Of a stretch of 64,000 nucleotides of DNA, positions 9,174 through 17,788 are shown in pieces. A model generated the notes under the pieces. The model made no database searches. It saw nothing but the letters and a program-made list of their open reading frames with translations, and was not told the origin of the DNA. Source of the DNA: Hellea sp039977295 (GTDB lineage Bacteria > Pseudomonadota > Alphaproteobacteria > Caulobacterales > Maricaulaceae); the NCBI GenBank assembly GCA_039977295.1, contig JBDWDN010000007.1, positions 62,001 through 126,000 of the forward strand, in the 5' to 3' direction. Every line of letters begins with the position of its first letter. Positions within the stretch are counted from its first letter, which is position 1. A program made the position numbers and the translations under genes.

Positions 9174-9220
9174 GCCTCATTGCATCCTGAGGCTTCGGCC
9201 TCTTCATTCTTATTTTTGTT
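9174..9220 (+). promoter_or_regulatory. Attenuator-like alternative hairpins with terminator
   Basis: Three short segments can pair in two exclusive ways. GCCTCA (9174-9179) pairs with TGAGGC (9188-9193). The second segment also pairs, as GAGGC (9189-9193), with GCCTC (9198-9202) across a TTCG tetraloop. The second pairing is followed by a T-rich tract (9203-9220), giving a rho-independent terminator shape. With the short frame ending at 9173, the layout resembles a transcription attenuator 125 nt before the RNA ligase gene. A plain terminator for the TetR transcript is the simpler alternative. Confidence 0.5.
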
Positions 9221-9343
9221 TAGGCCTGAGCCAAAGGTATCGTAACTGATCGCATTCCATGCGGTTTGGTTAAGCTGGTTTTTTGGCGTGGTTTGCATAT
9301 TGCGCCAGAGAACCTTCATCGTCCGATTTAAGGAGAATTGATT

Positions 9344-10345
9344 ATGCACGGACATGTAAAATTTCCAAAAATAGGCGGCTTACACAATGTCGTCAAAACT
9401 ATGGACCATCGGGCCGAGTTCGACGGCCATTACGAAGGCCCGCAAGACTACCGCGCCAAGATAAAATTGCACGGTGCCAATATGGCTATCCGTATTGGTC
9501 AGGACGGCACGTTAACGGGCCAAAGCCGAAACCAAGATTTGGAGGATGATGGCTATCAGTTCCCGCTCTTTATCAAAGAGCATGCCGCGTTTTTCAGCGC
9601 ATTGGCCTGTCCTGATCATGAGCTGGTCATTTTTGGTGAATGGGCTGGGCCTGGCATTCAGAAAAAGGTCTCGGTCTGTAAAATCGAACGTAAGACGTTT
9701 TTCGTTTTTGCCGTGCTGGAACGCTCCGAAGAAAATCAGTTCTTCATCTTTGAGCCAAGTGAAATCGAAGCGTTTCTAGCGCAGCATGACCCTTTGCCAA
9801 GCCCGCTAATTGTGATCCCTTGGTTCGCAAATAAGTTCACGATGGACTTCGAAGATAAGCCGAGCCTGCGGGAGCAGTCAGCCGAATTTAACAAGGAGGT
9901 TGCCCAGATCGATGCTTGTGATCCTTATATCAAAAGCCAGTTCGGCCTTGAAGGGCCTGGAGAAGGACTTGTCTATTTTCCATTAGGTAAGACCGACCCG
10001 AAAGATTTTGGGAGGCTTGCCTTTAAGGTAAAAGGCGAACGGCATTCGCAAGGGAGCGGCGGCGAGAAAAAGGCGCGCGTTCAGACGCCAGCCGCAGAAA
10101 ATGTTGTCGCCTTTGTCGACATGATGGTCACCCCTGCCCGCGTCCTTCAAGGCGCCGGGGACCTATACGGCGAAGGGCCATATGAAAAGAAAGGCCTAGG
10201 CGCTTTGATTAAATGGATCATCGCCGATGTTAAAAACGAAGGCCAAGACGAGCTCGAAGCTTCGGGCATTGATTGGAGCGATGCCATAAAAACCATCCCG
10301 CAAAAAACGCGTGAGCTTTACTTTGCGGAAATCGAAAGATTGTAA
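9344..10345 (+). CDS. RNA ligase, T4 Rnl2-like
   Basis: The product joins RNA or DNA/RNA strands through an enzyme-AMP intermediate, by family. Nucleotidyltransferase motifs are clear over its 333 residues: motif I KLHGAN with the adenylated lysine at 41 (KxHG, as in T4 Rnl2), a FGEWAG motif near 98, EGLVYF as motif IV near 205, and motif V FKVKGE near 224. A roughly 100-residue C-terminal tail follows. ATG at 9344 is chosen because AGGAGA (9331-9336) sits 7 nt upstream; an in-frame TTG at 9338 overlaps that spacing. No kinase, phosphatase, toxin or phage gene is adjacent, so its physiological substrate is unknown. Confidence 0.9.
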   Translation: MHGHVKFPKIGGLHNVVKTMDHRAEFDGHYEGPQDYRAKIKLHGANMAIRIGQDGTLTGQSRNQDLEDDGYQFPLFIKEHAAFFSALACPDHELVIFGEWAGPGIQKKVSVCKIERKTFFVFAVLERSEENQFFIFEPSEIEAFLAQHDPLPSPLIVIPWFANKFTMDFEDKPSLREQSAEFNKEVAQIDACDPYIKSQFGLEGPGEGLVYFPLGKTDPKDFGRLAFKVKGERHSQGSGGEKKARVQTPAAENVVAFVDMMVTPARVLQGAGDLYGEGPYEKKGLGALIKWIIADVKNEGQDELEASGIDWSDAIKTIPQKTRELYFAEIERL

Positions 10346-10352
10346 ACACATT

Positions 10353-10375
10353 CAGGCGGCGCTTTGCGCCGTCTG
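10353..10375. terminator. Hairpin between convergent genes
   Basis: CAGGCGGCGC (10353-10362) pairs with GCGCCGTCTG (10366-10375), with one G-T wobble and a 3-nt loop. It lies 8 bp after the RNA ligase stop and about 60 bp before the end of the convergent outer-membrane protein gene. There is no strong T-tract, so termination strength is uncertain. Confidence 0.5.
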
Positions 10376-10437
10376 ATATCTATTCAACATCCTTTCGCCG
10401 TTCTCCATTCCCAAATGTTGCGACCTGATATCCCTGC

Positions 10438-11100
10438 TTAAAATCTAACAGTATAGGCCGCGGCAATGAATGAGGCATCATTGCCGATAGATGAATAATC
10501 GATCCTGATGCCGTGACGCGCGTCGATATGATATTCAGCCCCCACGCCATAAGCAAAACCACTGCTGCTTTGAGACTCTGTTGCTGTCGCGCTGAAACCG
10601 GGAAGGAGCGCCGTGCTGCCTGTCGCCGTTGCCTCTGCCTTGGCAGTACCGTAACCCGCCCTCGCAAACAGGTCGAATTTTTCACTGACGGGTAAGATAC
10701 CGCGCGCAAAGACTCCAAAGTAGCTTTTCACATCCAAGTCTACATCAGCATCAACATTGACAACCCCCAAAGGGTTAACATCGACAGGGATAGTTCGTTG
10801 AAAATTGTCACCGCCCAAACCAAAACCTACATCGCCCTCAACAGCCAGCATTCGATTTACACGATAACCCAACCGTCCATTCACGAGCAGCGCTTTTACA
10901 TTTTCTTGTCCCAAATCAACCCGGTTATTTTCGAGGTCCAAATCTGAAAGATCCAAATCGGCAGAGAGCTGGCTAATACCAATATTAGCATAAATCCCTG
11001 CATATGAATCTTGCGCGGCAGCGGAACCCGGTAGGGCGCTCACTGCGCTAAAGGTTATCGCCGTGATGAATAAGGATTTTAGGGTAAGGGTCTTAGTCAT
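10438..11100 (-). CDS. Outer-membrane beta-barrel (porin/OmpA-like) protein
   Basis: The 220-residue product has a signal peptide (about 1-27, ending GSAAAQD) and alternating hydrophobic strands typical of an eight-stranded OmpW/OmpX/Omp25-like barrel. The family signature is a glycine-rich pattern with YAGIYANIG at the mature N-terminus. It closes with AYTVRF, whose terminal phenylalanine is the usual BAM recognition residue. The region NRMLAVEGDVGFGLG fits a barrel strand and turn. The start is ATG at 11100, with GGAG 6 nt upstream; longer frames start inside or before that site. Function is unknown beyond structural or porin-like roles. Confidence 0.88.
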   Translation of the reverse strand: MTKTLTLKSLFITAITFSAVSALPGSAAAQDSYAGIYANIGISQLSADLDLSDLDLENNRVDLGQENVKALLVNGRLGYRVNRMLAVEGDVGFGLGGDNFQRTIPVDVNPLGVVNVDADVDLDVKSYFGVFARGILPVSEKFDLFARAGYGTAKAEATATGSTALLPGFSATATESQSSSGFAYGVGAEYHIDARHGIRIDYSSIGNDASFIAAAYTVRF

Positions 11101-11231
11101 AGAAATCTCCATATCAAACGCCCTAGCTAAACCTACCCTTGGCACATGACTGTAATCTGAATGACGAAATACTTATGGCGTTAAGTCTAAGCCAAAGAAT
11201 CAGGTTGGAGGTGTGCGTAATTTGCGAACCT

Positions 11232-11945
11232 TTAAAGCACGTCCCCATCAATATCGCTTTGCAAACTGCCTAAACGGTCTTTGACGGCTTTTAACTCTGG
11301 GTAGAGCTTATTGGCTTCGCGGTAAGCTTCGAGCGCCTCTTCCTGACGGCCCAATTGTTCGAAGACGTTACCCATTGTCCAGAGCGCGTAGAAATGGCGC
11401 GGCTCATACAGCAAGGCTTGCGCCGCTTCATTTAAGGCCCGGCCTAAATCTCTCTCTTCTAAGGCCAATCGCGATGAGCGTGCCCAGCCTTCGGCGTAGT
11501 CAGGGCTTAGCGCCGTCACATGGTCATACATGCGGCGCGCGAGTTTCCGGTTTGCGCGTTTCTGCGCGGCCGTGCCTCGGCGCAATATGAAGTTCACGGT
11601 ATCAGAGCCGCTATCAAGCCAAATGGCCCAGATTTCTTCGGCGATTAAATCCGCGTCTTCAGCATTGGTCTCAGCTTTTAGGCGGATAAACAATCTCTCC
11701 AGCCGCACAGCGCGCTCGGCTTCTTCCGTGAGGTCAGAATAATCAGGCTTATCAATCGCGGATTCGAGCTCGTCTTCGGACTCGATAATGCCTTCAGGAC
11801 TCGATTCGGGCGCAATATCTGTGCCGATGTCAGGCGTCTCGATAGGTTCTGGCGGCTCTATCTGTATAGGGGGCCTATTATCTTGCGCGAGAGCCTGTCC
11901 CGCAAATGCGAGCGTTAGAACAAGACTAGTCGCTATCAGTTTCAT
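11232..11945 (-). CDS. Periplasmic tetratricopeptide-repeat protein
   Basis: The 237-residue product has a signal peptide (about 1-20, ending ALAQD), a proline- and acid-rich linker (about 22-70) and a helical C-terminal half. At least two TPR units are visible at about 140-230, with the AEGWARSSRLALEER and FYALWTMGNVFEQLGRQEEA patterns. Such proteins act as protein-interaction scaffolds in the periplasm. No partner is indicated; the next gene upstream on this strand is rpmJ, about 80 bp away. Confidence 0.88.
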   Translation of the reverse strand: MKLIATSLVLTLAFAGQALAQDNRPPIQIEPPEPIETPDIGTDIAPESSPEGIIESEDELESAIDKPDYSDLTEEAERAVRLERLFIRLKAETNAEDADLIAEEIWAIWLDSGSDTVNFILRRGTAAQKRANRKLARRMYDHVTALSPDYAEGWARSSRLALEERDLGRALNEAAQALLYEPRHFYALWTMGNVFEQLGRQEEALEAYREANKLYPELKAVKDRLGSLQSDIDGDVL

Positions 11946-11998
11946 GTAGATACAATGATGCCTCCAACCCTATTGGGCAAGAGGCATTATCATAATTG

Positions 11999-12018
11999 AG
12001 CCGCAGAATCCTGCGGCT
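11999..12018. terminator. Hairpin downstream of rpmJ
   Basis: AGCCGCAG (11999-12006) pairs perfectly with CTGCGGCT (12011-12018) around a 4-nt loop, 10 bp beyond the rpmJ stop on the - strand. The T-run (12024-12029) is on the + strand side, so on the - strand it works at best as an intrinsic-like terminator with a weak U-tract. Confidence 0.45.
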
Positions 12019-12027
12019 GTCTGTTTT

Positions 12028-12153
12028 TTAACCTTGGCGCGCTTTAAAACGCGGGTCAGTTTTATTAATCACGTAAAGACGTCCTTTGCGGCGCACGATT
12101 TGGCAATCGCGGTGGCGGTTTTTTAGAGATCTTAAAGAGCTACGGACTTTCAT
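12028..12153 (-). CDS. rpmJ: 50S ribosomal protein L36 (C-minus type)
   Basis: This is a 41-residue ribosomal protein starting MKVRSSLRSLKNRHRD and ending DPRFKARQG, the classic alphaproteobacterial L36. It is rich in Arg and Lys. Only one cysteine is present (DCQIV), so the four-ligand zinc ribbon of C-plus L36 is missing. Such forms do not need zinc. The start ATG at 12151-12153 is selected over an upstream in-frame start because family members begin at MK(V/I)R. Confidence 0.95.
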   Translation of the reverse strand: MKVRSSLRSLKNRHRDCQIVRRKGRLYVINKTDPRFKARQG

Positions 12154-12344
12154 CGTCTTGGCCTTATACATATTGAATTTCGAAAGCGGCGTATAGGTGG
12201 CTAGGCTTACCACGTCAAGCGCTTTTGGCGGGTTAGCTCACACCCAATTTCATCCCCAATAACTCCTATATTAAGCCTTGGCGCGAGCATAGCCCTCCCC
12301 TATGGTCGCGAAAATTTTCAAAAGTCTAAGACTGGGGAACTCGC

Positions 12345-13832
12345 ATGGAAAAGTTTAACGAAGCAATGGAATGGCTTAACGGGATGGTTTGGGGGTCACC
12401 TGAACTTGTTCTGTCACCGATGATGATATTATTATTGGGTGCTGGATTGTTCCTAACAGTTGGGCTTCGGTTTATTTCAGTAACTAAGATCGGTTATGGC
12501 TTCCGTCAGCTTTTTAAAAAGCGTAACGGTGACGCCGAAGAAGGCGACGTTTCGCCTTTCGCGGCTTTGATGACAGCCCTCTCCTCTACCGTTGGTACAG
12601 GTAATATTGCTGGCGTCGCCGCAGCCATCGCTATTGGCGGCCCAGGGGCCGTGTTCTGGATGTGGGTCACAGCGATCCTCGGCACAGCGACAAAATTTGG
12701 TGAAGGCGTCCTTGCCGTTCGCTACCGCGAAATAGATGCCAATGGGAACCGCGTTGGCGGCCCCATGTATTACATTAAAAATGGTCTTGGCCCTAAATGG
12801 CTCTGGCTCGCTGGGGCTTTTGCCATATTCGGTATGATCGGCGCACTGTCGACGGGCAATGCCGTTCAAGCCAACTCTATCGCTGACGCTCTCAAAAGCG
12901 CCTATAATTTCGACCCCCGCATCGTCGCCATCATTCTCTCCCTCTTAGTTGCAGGTGTGATTTTTGGCGGCATTAAGCGAATTGGCGCTGTCGCCTCCAA
13001 GCTCGTGCCTTTCATGGCCGTCATTTATATTGTCGCTGCCCTTATCGTGATCGCTGCGAATGTCGGCCAAGTTCCTGCGGCCTTTGGTATGATCTTCAAA
13101 GGCGCGTTTGGGATGCAAGGCGCCGGCACAGGTATAACCATCGGCTTAATGATGCTTGCCATGCAAAAAGGTGTCGCCCGCGGTCTTTTCTCTAACGAAG
13201 CTGGCCAAGGTTCTGCGCCTATTGCCCATGCGGCGGCGCAAAATAACGACCCCGTTAATCAAGGCATCATCGCGATGCTGGGCACGATTATTGATACGCT
13301 TATCATCTGTACAATCACAGCATTGGTTATTCTGACATCTGGCGTGATGACAGCTGATTGCCTCGCCAGCCCCGCTATCCTTGAAATGCTGCAATCTGGC
13401 TCAACCCCTGCGGGCTGTGAAATTGGCGTTCCGCTAACGGCCCAAGCCTTTGACTCCGTTTTAGTAGGATTTGGAGAGCACATCGTGACCTTCTGTCTAT
13501 GCATCTTTGCCTTCACCACCATTATCGGCTGGTCTTATTACGGCGAACGCTGCGCGGCTTTCATGTTCAAAGAACGCTCCATTCCTGTCTTCCGCGTGTT
13601 CTGGATTATAGCGGTCTTCGCTTCGACCTACGCATTGTCATTTGAGACAGGCGGAGACAATATGGTCGTCGCAACCTTCTGGCTTATCGCAGATAGCTTA
13701 ACCGGCTTAATGGCGGCGCCAAACTTGATTGCCCTTATCTTGCTCTCGCCGGTAGTCTTTAAATTGGCCCGCGATTATTTCGACAAAGAAAAAATCGCCA
13801 ATGACGGGCTGATCGACCAAGACGATATGTAG
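12345..13832 (+). CDS. Sodium:alanine/glycine symporter (AGCS family)
   Basis: This 495-residue inner-membrane protein takes up alanine or glycine with sodium, by family. About 11 hydrophobic helices span the sequence. Family marks include ALSSTVGTGNIAGVAAAI (about 83-100), GPGAVFWMW (about 103-111), and the segment with GLFSNEAGQGSAPIAHAAA near 282, which matches the conserved AGCS block. Residue length agrees with AgcS/DagA members. It begins about 190 bp from the divergent rpmJ gene and ends 6 bp before a GNAT gene, so the two are likely co-transcribed. Confidence 0.93.
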   Translation: MEKFNEAMEWLNGMVWGSPELVLSPMMILLLGAGLFLTVGLRFISVTKIGYGFRQLFKKRNGDAEEGDVSPFAALMTALSSTVGTGNIAGVAAAIAIGGPGAVFWMWVTAILGTATKFGEGVLAVRYREIDANGNRVGGPMYYIKNGLGPKWLWLAGAFAIFGMIGALSTGNAVQANSIADALKSAYNFDPRIVAIILSLLVAGVIFGGIKRIGAVASKLVPFMAVIYIVAALIVIAANVGQVPAAFGMIFKGAFGMQGAGTGITIGLMMLAMQKGVARGLFSNEAGQGSAPIAHAAAQNNDPVNQGIIAMLGTIIDTLIICTITALVILTSGVMTADCLASPAILEMLQSGSTPAGCEIGVPLTAQAFDSVLVGFGEHIVTFCLCIFAFTTIIGWSYYGERCAAFMFKERSIPVFRVFWIIAVFASTYALSFETGGDNMVVATFWLIADSLTGLMAAPNLIALILLSPVVFKLARDYFDKEKIANDGLIDQDDM

Positions 13833-13838
13833 TCCCAA

Positions 13839-14366
13839 GTGACAGTCACAATACGAAACGTAAGGCCGGGAGACATTCCGGCCTTAATTGATTTAGCTAC
13901 CGAGACTTTCTTGGATAGCTTTGGCGACTATCACACGGCTGAGAATTGCCGCGCCTTCATCGCGCAATCACACACCACCGAAATTTACCGCCGCGCAATT
14001 ATAGACCCGGCGCAATATCTGTTAGCCGCGGAAAAAGAGGGACAGCTTTTAGCCTATCTCTATGCCAAGCCAGCGATGCTTCCTCTGTCCCCAAAGCTTG
14101 AAAATGACCTTAAAGACGCGCATGAGCTCTCAAAAATCTACACACGGCGCCCCGCACAAAGCCAAGGCCTTGGACTCAGGCTCATTCAGAATTGGGAAGG
14201 CTGGGCAGCGGCCCAAAACATCGGCCATCTTGTCTTAGGCGTCTGGTCAGAAAACGAAGCCGCGCAGCGCTTTTATATCCGTCAGGGCTATAGCAAGATA
14301 TCACAGTATAAGCTCACCGTGGGTGATGTGCAGGATATTGATTATATCTATTTTAAGGCGCTGTGA
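13839..14366 (+). CDS. GNAT family N-acetyltransferase
   Basis: The 175-residue product transfers acetyl from acetyl-CoA to an amino group, by fold. The acetyl-CoA pyrophosphate loop RPAQSQGLGLRLI (about 105-117) fits the RxxQxxGxG/A motif, and ENEAAQRFYIRQGY (about 129-142) is the conserved C-terminal GNAT block. The GTG start at 13839 is 6 bp after the symporter stop and gives the expected N-terminus MTVTIRNVRPGD. The substrate is unknown; placement suggests an operon with the amino-acid symporter. Confidence 0.9.
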   Translation: MTVTIRNVRPGDIPALIDLATETFLDSFGDYHTAENCRAFIAQSHTTEIYRRAIIDPAQYLLAAEKEGQLLAYLYAKPAMLPLSPKLENDLKDAHELSKIYTRRPAQSQGLGLRLIQNWEGWAAAQNIGHLVLGVWSENEAAQRFYIRQGYSKISQYKLTVGDVQDIDYIYFKAL

Positions 14367-14625
14367 CGCTCTAGCGCAATCTATTGGAAAAAGATCAAAT
14401 GACTGTCACGCAGGTCACGGCTTCAACAGACACGCTCCCATCATCTTTCGTGACAAATTGAGCCGTAAAGTGACCATACCATTCTCTTGCATTATCTCTA
14501 TTGGCGCGATCGAGAACCAAGCTATAGGCGATTAAAGACACTGAACAAATACCCCTTTTAGGGAATAGCCATGGCAGACCCAGTTCCCCATTCCCATCTC
14601 CAACATCATCCGCTACACTGCCGCC

Positions 14626-15174
14626 ATGGCGCAAACACACCTCTTAGATCCTCACACCGTAGACAGGGTGAAACTTCCCTTTCAATATGACGCGGCCCTT
14701 ATGCGGTCTGAATATGAGGCTATGGGGTTACATCCTTTTATTTATTACTCCTCTATCATGCTGCGCCTCCCCCATGAGCGCCGCCCCGAAGACCCGCCGA
14801 CCGGCTATCCCTATATTATGAGCATCATTGAAGAACTTAATCTTCACACCCATGTGTCGCTGGGGCGTATCTTACGGCTTGAGCCCGGCGCCGAAGTTCG
14901 CGAGCATTGCGACCCGATGCTGGGCCTTGAAATTCCTGACTCGGTTGTGCGCCTCACCATTCCTATTTGCGGCGGCGACGGGGTTACCTTTTACCTCAAC
15001 GGTCGTCCCGTTCCGATGAAACCCGGCGAGTGTTGGTATATGAAACTCTCTGATCAACACCGTATCCTTCACGGCGGGACGGAGGAGCGCGTGAACCTGA
15101 CATTGGATGTTAAGCCTAATGACTGGGTGCGAGACCTTATTCAAAAAAGTTATGAGGACGCTTTACGGAATTGA
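14626..15174 (+). CDS. Aspartyl/asparaginyl beta-hydroxylase-fold protein
   Basis: The 182-residue protein matches the Asp_Arg_Hydrox (2-oxoglutarate/Fe(II)) family. The putative iron ligands are His94 and Asp96 in REHCDPM and one of the distal histidines His145/His149 in DQHRILHGG. Arg155 in EERVNL fits the cosubstrate contact. Members hydroxylate protein side chains or small molecules; the substrate is not predictable. A 259-bp gap precedes it in which no gene is evident. The flavoprotein gene follows 31 bp later. Confidence 0.85.
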   Translation: MAQTHLLDPHTVDRVKLPFQYDAALMRSEYEAMGLHPFIYYSSIMLRLPHERRPEDPPTGYPYIMSIIEELNLHTHVSLGRILRLEPGAEVREHCDPMLGLEIPDSVVRLTIPICGGDGVTFYLNGRPVPMKPGECWYMKLSDQHRILHGGTEERVNLTLDVKPNDWVRDLIQKSYEDALRN

Positions 15175-15205
15175 CATTCGCTTAGCTGTGCTATGAAAGC
15201 CGCGC

Positions 15206-16396
15206 ATGCCATCGCATTATGACATCATTATTATTGGCGCTGGGGCGGCGGGCCTTATGTGCGGCGCTGTGGCCGGCGCGCGGGGTAAGTCTGTGCTGAT
15301 TATTGACCATGCCCAAAAGCCAGCTGAGAAGATCCGTATCTCTGGCGGCGGGCGCTGTAACTTTACCAATATCTATTGCGGCCCCGATAATTTCATCTCA
15401 AAGAATCCGCATTTCGCGAAATCCGCGCTGTCGCGTTACTCACCTTATGATTTTATCGACCTTGTCACCCGCTATAAAATTGCCTTTCATGAGAAGACAA
15501 AGGGGCAGCTTTTCTGTGATGGGCGCAGTCAGCAAATCATTGATATGCTCCTTGCGGAATGTGACACCGCAAAGAATGAAATACGCCTCTCGACCGAGGT
15601 CCTAGGGATAGAGAAATTTAACAATAATTTCGTTGTCACCACCAACCACCAGTCCCTCACAGCTGATAAAGTCGTCATCGCCTGCGGCGGGCCCTCTATC
15701 CCAAAAATGGGCGCGAGTTCTTATGGCTATAAGGTGGCAGAGCAATTTGGCCTCAAGGTGATTAAACCCGAACCCGCCCTCGTCCCGCTTATCTTTACCG
15801 ACGGATTAAAAGAGCCGCTCAAAAAGCTGGCCGGCGTCAGCACAGATAGCCGCGTTACTCACACGGATGCGAGCTTAGACACTAGCTTTGATGAGGCCCT
15901 ACTCTTTACCCACCGCGGATTATCAGGCCCCGCCATTTTACAGATAAGCTCTTATTGGAATTCGGGCGACGCGATTACGGTGAACCTCGCCCCTGATACA
16001 GATATTTTAGACGCGCTTAAAACAGCGCGTAATGATTCCCCTCGGACAAGCCCCAAAGTCTGGCTCTCACAATATCTACCGTCGCGCCTCGCGGAATATA
16101 TTGCGGGCCACATTAAACAGCTTCGCCTCGCCGATATGAGCGATATGGCGCTAAGCAACCTCGCCTTGATGGTCAATGAATGGCACATCAAACCTGCCGG
16201 TACAGAAGGCTTTCGCACCGCCGAAGTCACCAAAGGCGGAGTCGATACGGATGAGCTCTCCTCCAAGACAATGGAAACCAAGAAGGTTCAGGGACTCTAT
16301 TTCATCGGCGAAGTCGTGGACGTCACAGGGCATTTAGGCGGCCATAATTTCCAATGGGCCTGGGCTTGTGGTGTCGCGTGCGGTGAGGCGATTTAG
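15206..16396 (+). CDS. HI0933/YhiN-family FAD-dependent oxidoreductase
   Basis: This is a 396-residue flavoprotein of the HI0933-like (BaiN/YhiN) family. The N-terminal dinucleotide fold IIIIGAGAAGLMCG (about 6-19) is followed by the family block ISGGGRCNFTN (about 45-55). The C-terminal part has TEGFRTAEVTKGGVDTDEL (about 329-347) and GHLGGHNFQWAWACG, typical of the family end. The physiological reaction of most members is unknown, and some relatives reduce unsaturated steroid-like substrates. It lies 31 bp after the Asp/Asn-hydroxylase-fold gene. Confidence 0.93.
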   Translation: MPSHYDIIIIGAGAAGLMCGAVAGARGKSVLIIDHAQKPAEKIRISGGGRCNFTNIYCGPDNFISKNPHFAKSALSRYSPYDFIDLVTRYKIAFHEKTKGQLFCDGRSQQIIDMLLAECDTAKNEIRLSTEVLGIEKFNNNFVVTTNHQSLTADKVVIACGGPSIPKMGASSYGYKVAEQFGLKVIKPEPALVPLIFTDGLKEPLKKLAGVSTDSRVTHTDASLDTSFDEALLFTHRGLSGPAILQISSYWNSGDAITVNLAPDTDILDALKTARNDSPRTSPKVWLSQYLPSRLAEYIAGHIKQLRLADMSDMALSNLALMVNEWHIKPAGTEGFRTAEVTKGGVDTDELSSKTMETKKVQGLYFIGEVVDVTGHLGGHNFQWAWACGVACGEAI

Positions 16397-16419
16397 GAAA
16401 GCTTGTTGGAGTAGAAAGG

Positions 16420-16734
16420 TTGATAGTGTTCAGAGCTAAAAACAAACTCTTTATGACGTTCATTTTTTGGTGGACATGTATGTCTGTCGGTTTGCTGGCT
16501 GTTAGGCATTTTAATCTGCAATACGATGCAGGAGGTATTGAAGGGTCGATTTGGTGGTCAGTGTTTTTGCTGGGCTTTCCTTATAATATCTCCAGAGAGT
16601 ATATAGCTGAAATCGTCCCAAATTTATCCCACTCGATTGAGGCGCTGCTGTCATATGTTGCAGCGTCACTCATAATTCTTCTTTTCTATGTGATGCTCAA
16701 CTATCTCAAGCGGATAACCCGAGATGCCCAGTAA
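16420..16734 (+). CDS. Small two-helix membrane protein, unknown
   Basis: This is a 104-residue protein with no recognised family. It shows two hydrophobic helices, about residues 9-28 and 78-97, and a basic N- and C-terminus, suggesting an inner-membrane hairpin protein. Start choice is uncertain between TTG 16420 and GTG 16426; GGAG and AAAGG lie just upstream of both. Its last 69 bp overlap the convergent gene ending at 16666. Moderately confident that it is a gene. Confidence 0.55.
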   Translation: MIVFRAKNKLFMTFIFWWTCMSVGLLAVRHFNLQYDAGGIEGSIWWSVFLLGFPYNISREYIAEIVPNLSHSIEALLSYVAASLIILLFYVMLNYLKRITRDAQ

Positions 16735-16983
16735 AACACCTAGGTTGTTCGTTTTATACGGTTTAAAAATTAAGTGTGTCTCATTGGTTACAGTCTTTAG
16801 CGCGAAAGACCGCGTCTTAGCCCAGTTTAGTTTCCCGTAAATTTCTTGACTGCCTTCGGGAATTGAAAACCTCTTCGTCTCGTCCCCAGAAATTTTTCCT
16901 ATGCGTTTACCGTCAACATAAATCTTCAATCCATATACATGGTCCCAGAGGAAAGCCCGCCGCTCAATTTTAATATTTATCAT
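16666..16983 (-). CDS. Hypothetical protein, predicted beta-sandwich
   Basis: This is a 105-residue protein without membrane segments. Its pattern of alternating strands around LKIYVDGKRIGKISGDE and SIPEGSQEIYGKL recalls PEGA-like beta-sandwich domains. I do not recognise a named family. The start ATG at 16981-16983 overlaps the stop region of the TSUP exporter gene upstream by 3 bp, which is strong evidence of translational coupling in one operon. Its 3' end overlaps the end of the + strand small membrane gene. Confidence 0.6.
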   Translation of the reverse strand: MINIKIERRAFLWDHVYGLKIYVDGKRIGKISGDETKRFSIPEGSQEIYGKLNWAKTRSFALKTVTNETHLIFKPYKTNNLGVLLGISGYPLEIVEHHIEKKNYE

Positions 16984-16984
16984 C

Positions 16985-17728
16985 CTAAACCAACCCATCC
17001 CAGAGCAGCTTCACCCCCACTGCAAATATGAGCCCATATAAAATACGGTAAAATAATTGTTGGTCTATGCGTTTAATCAGCCACACCCCGATCAGCACGC
17101 CTATGGGCGCGAGGGGGATTAGGATGAGCGATGTTGTGAGGTTGGATTTGTCAAATTGGCCGAGCAACGCATAGGGCACTAATTTTACGAAATTTACGAC
17201 GGCGAAGAACATGACGCCTGTTCCCGCATAAAGGCGTTTTTCTAGGCCTTGCGGGATGGCATAGGCTTGGAAGGGCGGGCCGCCGGCATGGGCGATGAAG
17301 CTGGTAAAGCCCGCCGCTATGCCCGCTATGATGCCAATCGGTTTATTGTCTTTTAGGATGTCTTCGCGGCCCTTAGGTTTGAAGATCGCAAATATCGGAA
17401 AGCACACTGCGATAACGCCGACGCAGATACGGACAAATTGATCATCGACATAGCCTGCAAACATCCACGCCGCGACTATGCCTAATCCCGCGCCGGGGAG
17501 CATCAGCCATAGGAGCCGCTTGTCCCAAGATTTGCGGTAGGACCAGACACTGACCCAGTCCATCACAATCAAAATAGGCAGCATGATGCCTGCCGCTTGA
17601 ACGGGGGAAATCGTCAGAGCCATAAGCGGAACTGCCAAAAGGGCCAGTCCGCCAAAGCCGCCTTTGGAGATGCCTGTGATAATGACGGAAATAACCGCTG
17701 TGACCCAAAAGAGTGGATTATCAATCAT
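16985..17728 (-). CDS. TSUP-family (TauE/SafE) membrane transporter
   Basis: This 247-residue protein has eight predicted membrane helices and matches the TauE/SafE anion-export family. The marks are the N-terminal GISKGGFGG motif (about 19-27) and the internal repeat GFTSFIAHAGGPPFQ (about 138-152), in which the family proline/histidine loop recurs. Members export sulfite, sulfoacetate or other organosulfur anions. Substrate is not fixed here. It is divergent from pxpA, with about 60 bp between the starts, so a shared promoter region is likely. Confidence 0.9.
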   Translation of the reverse strand: MIDNPLFWVTAVISVIITGISKGGFGGLALLAVPLMALTISPVQAAGIMLPILIVMDWVSVWSYRKSWDKRLLWLMLPGAGLGIVAAWMFAGYVDDQFVRICVGVIAVCFPIFAIFKPKGREDILKDNKPIGIIAGIAAGFTSFIAHAGGPPFQAYAIPQGLEKRLYAGTGVMFFAVVNFVKLVPYALLGQFDKSNLTTSLILIPLAPIGVLIGVWLIKRIDQQLFYRILYGLIFAVGVKLLWDGLV

Positions 17729-17788
17729 GATGTGTCTTGAACCGTAAATCCCCCATTTTCAATTAAGATTTTGGTGTTAGGAAGGGCT

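Noticed and set aside
9170..9355. 61-codon frame on the - strand
   Set aside because: It runs through the terminator-like hairpin, has no ribosome site and has no recognisable sequence.
14367..14625. Open frames on both strands between the GNAT and hydroxylase genes
   Set aside because: They have no ribosome site or family features; the region is more likely promoter and leader.
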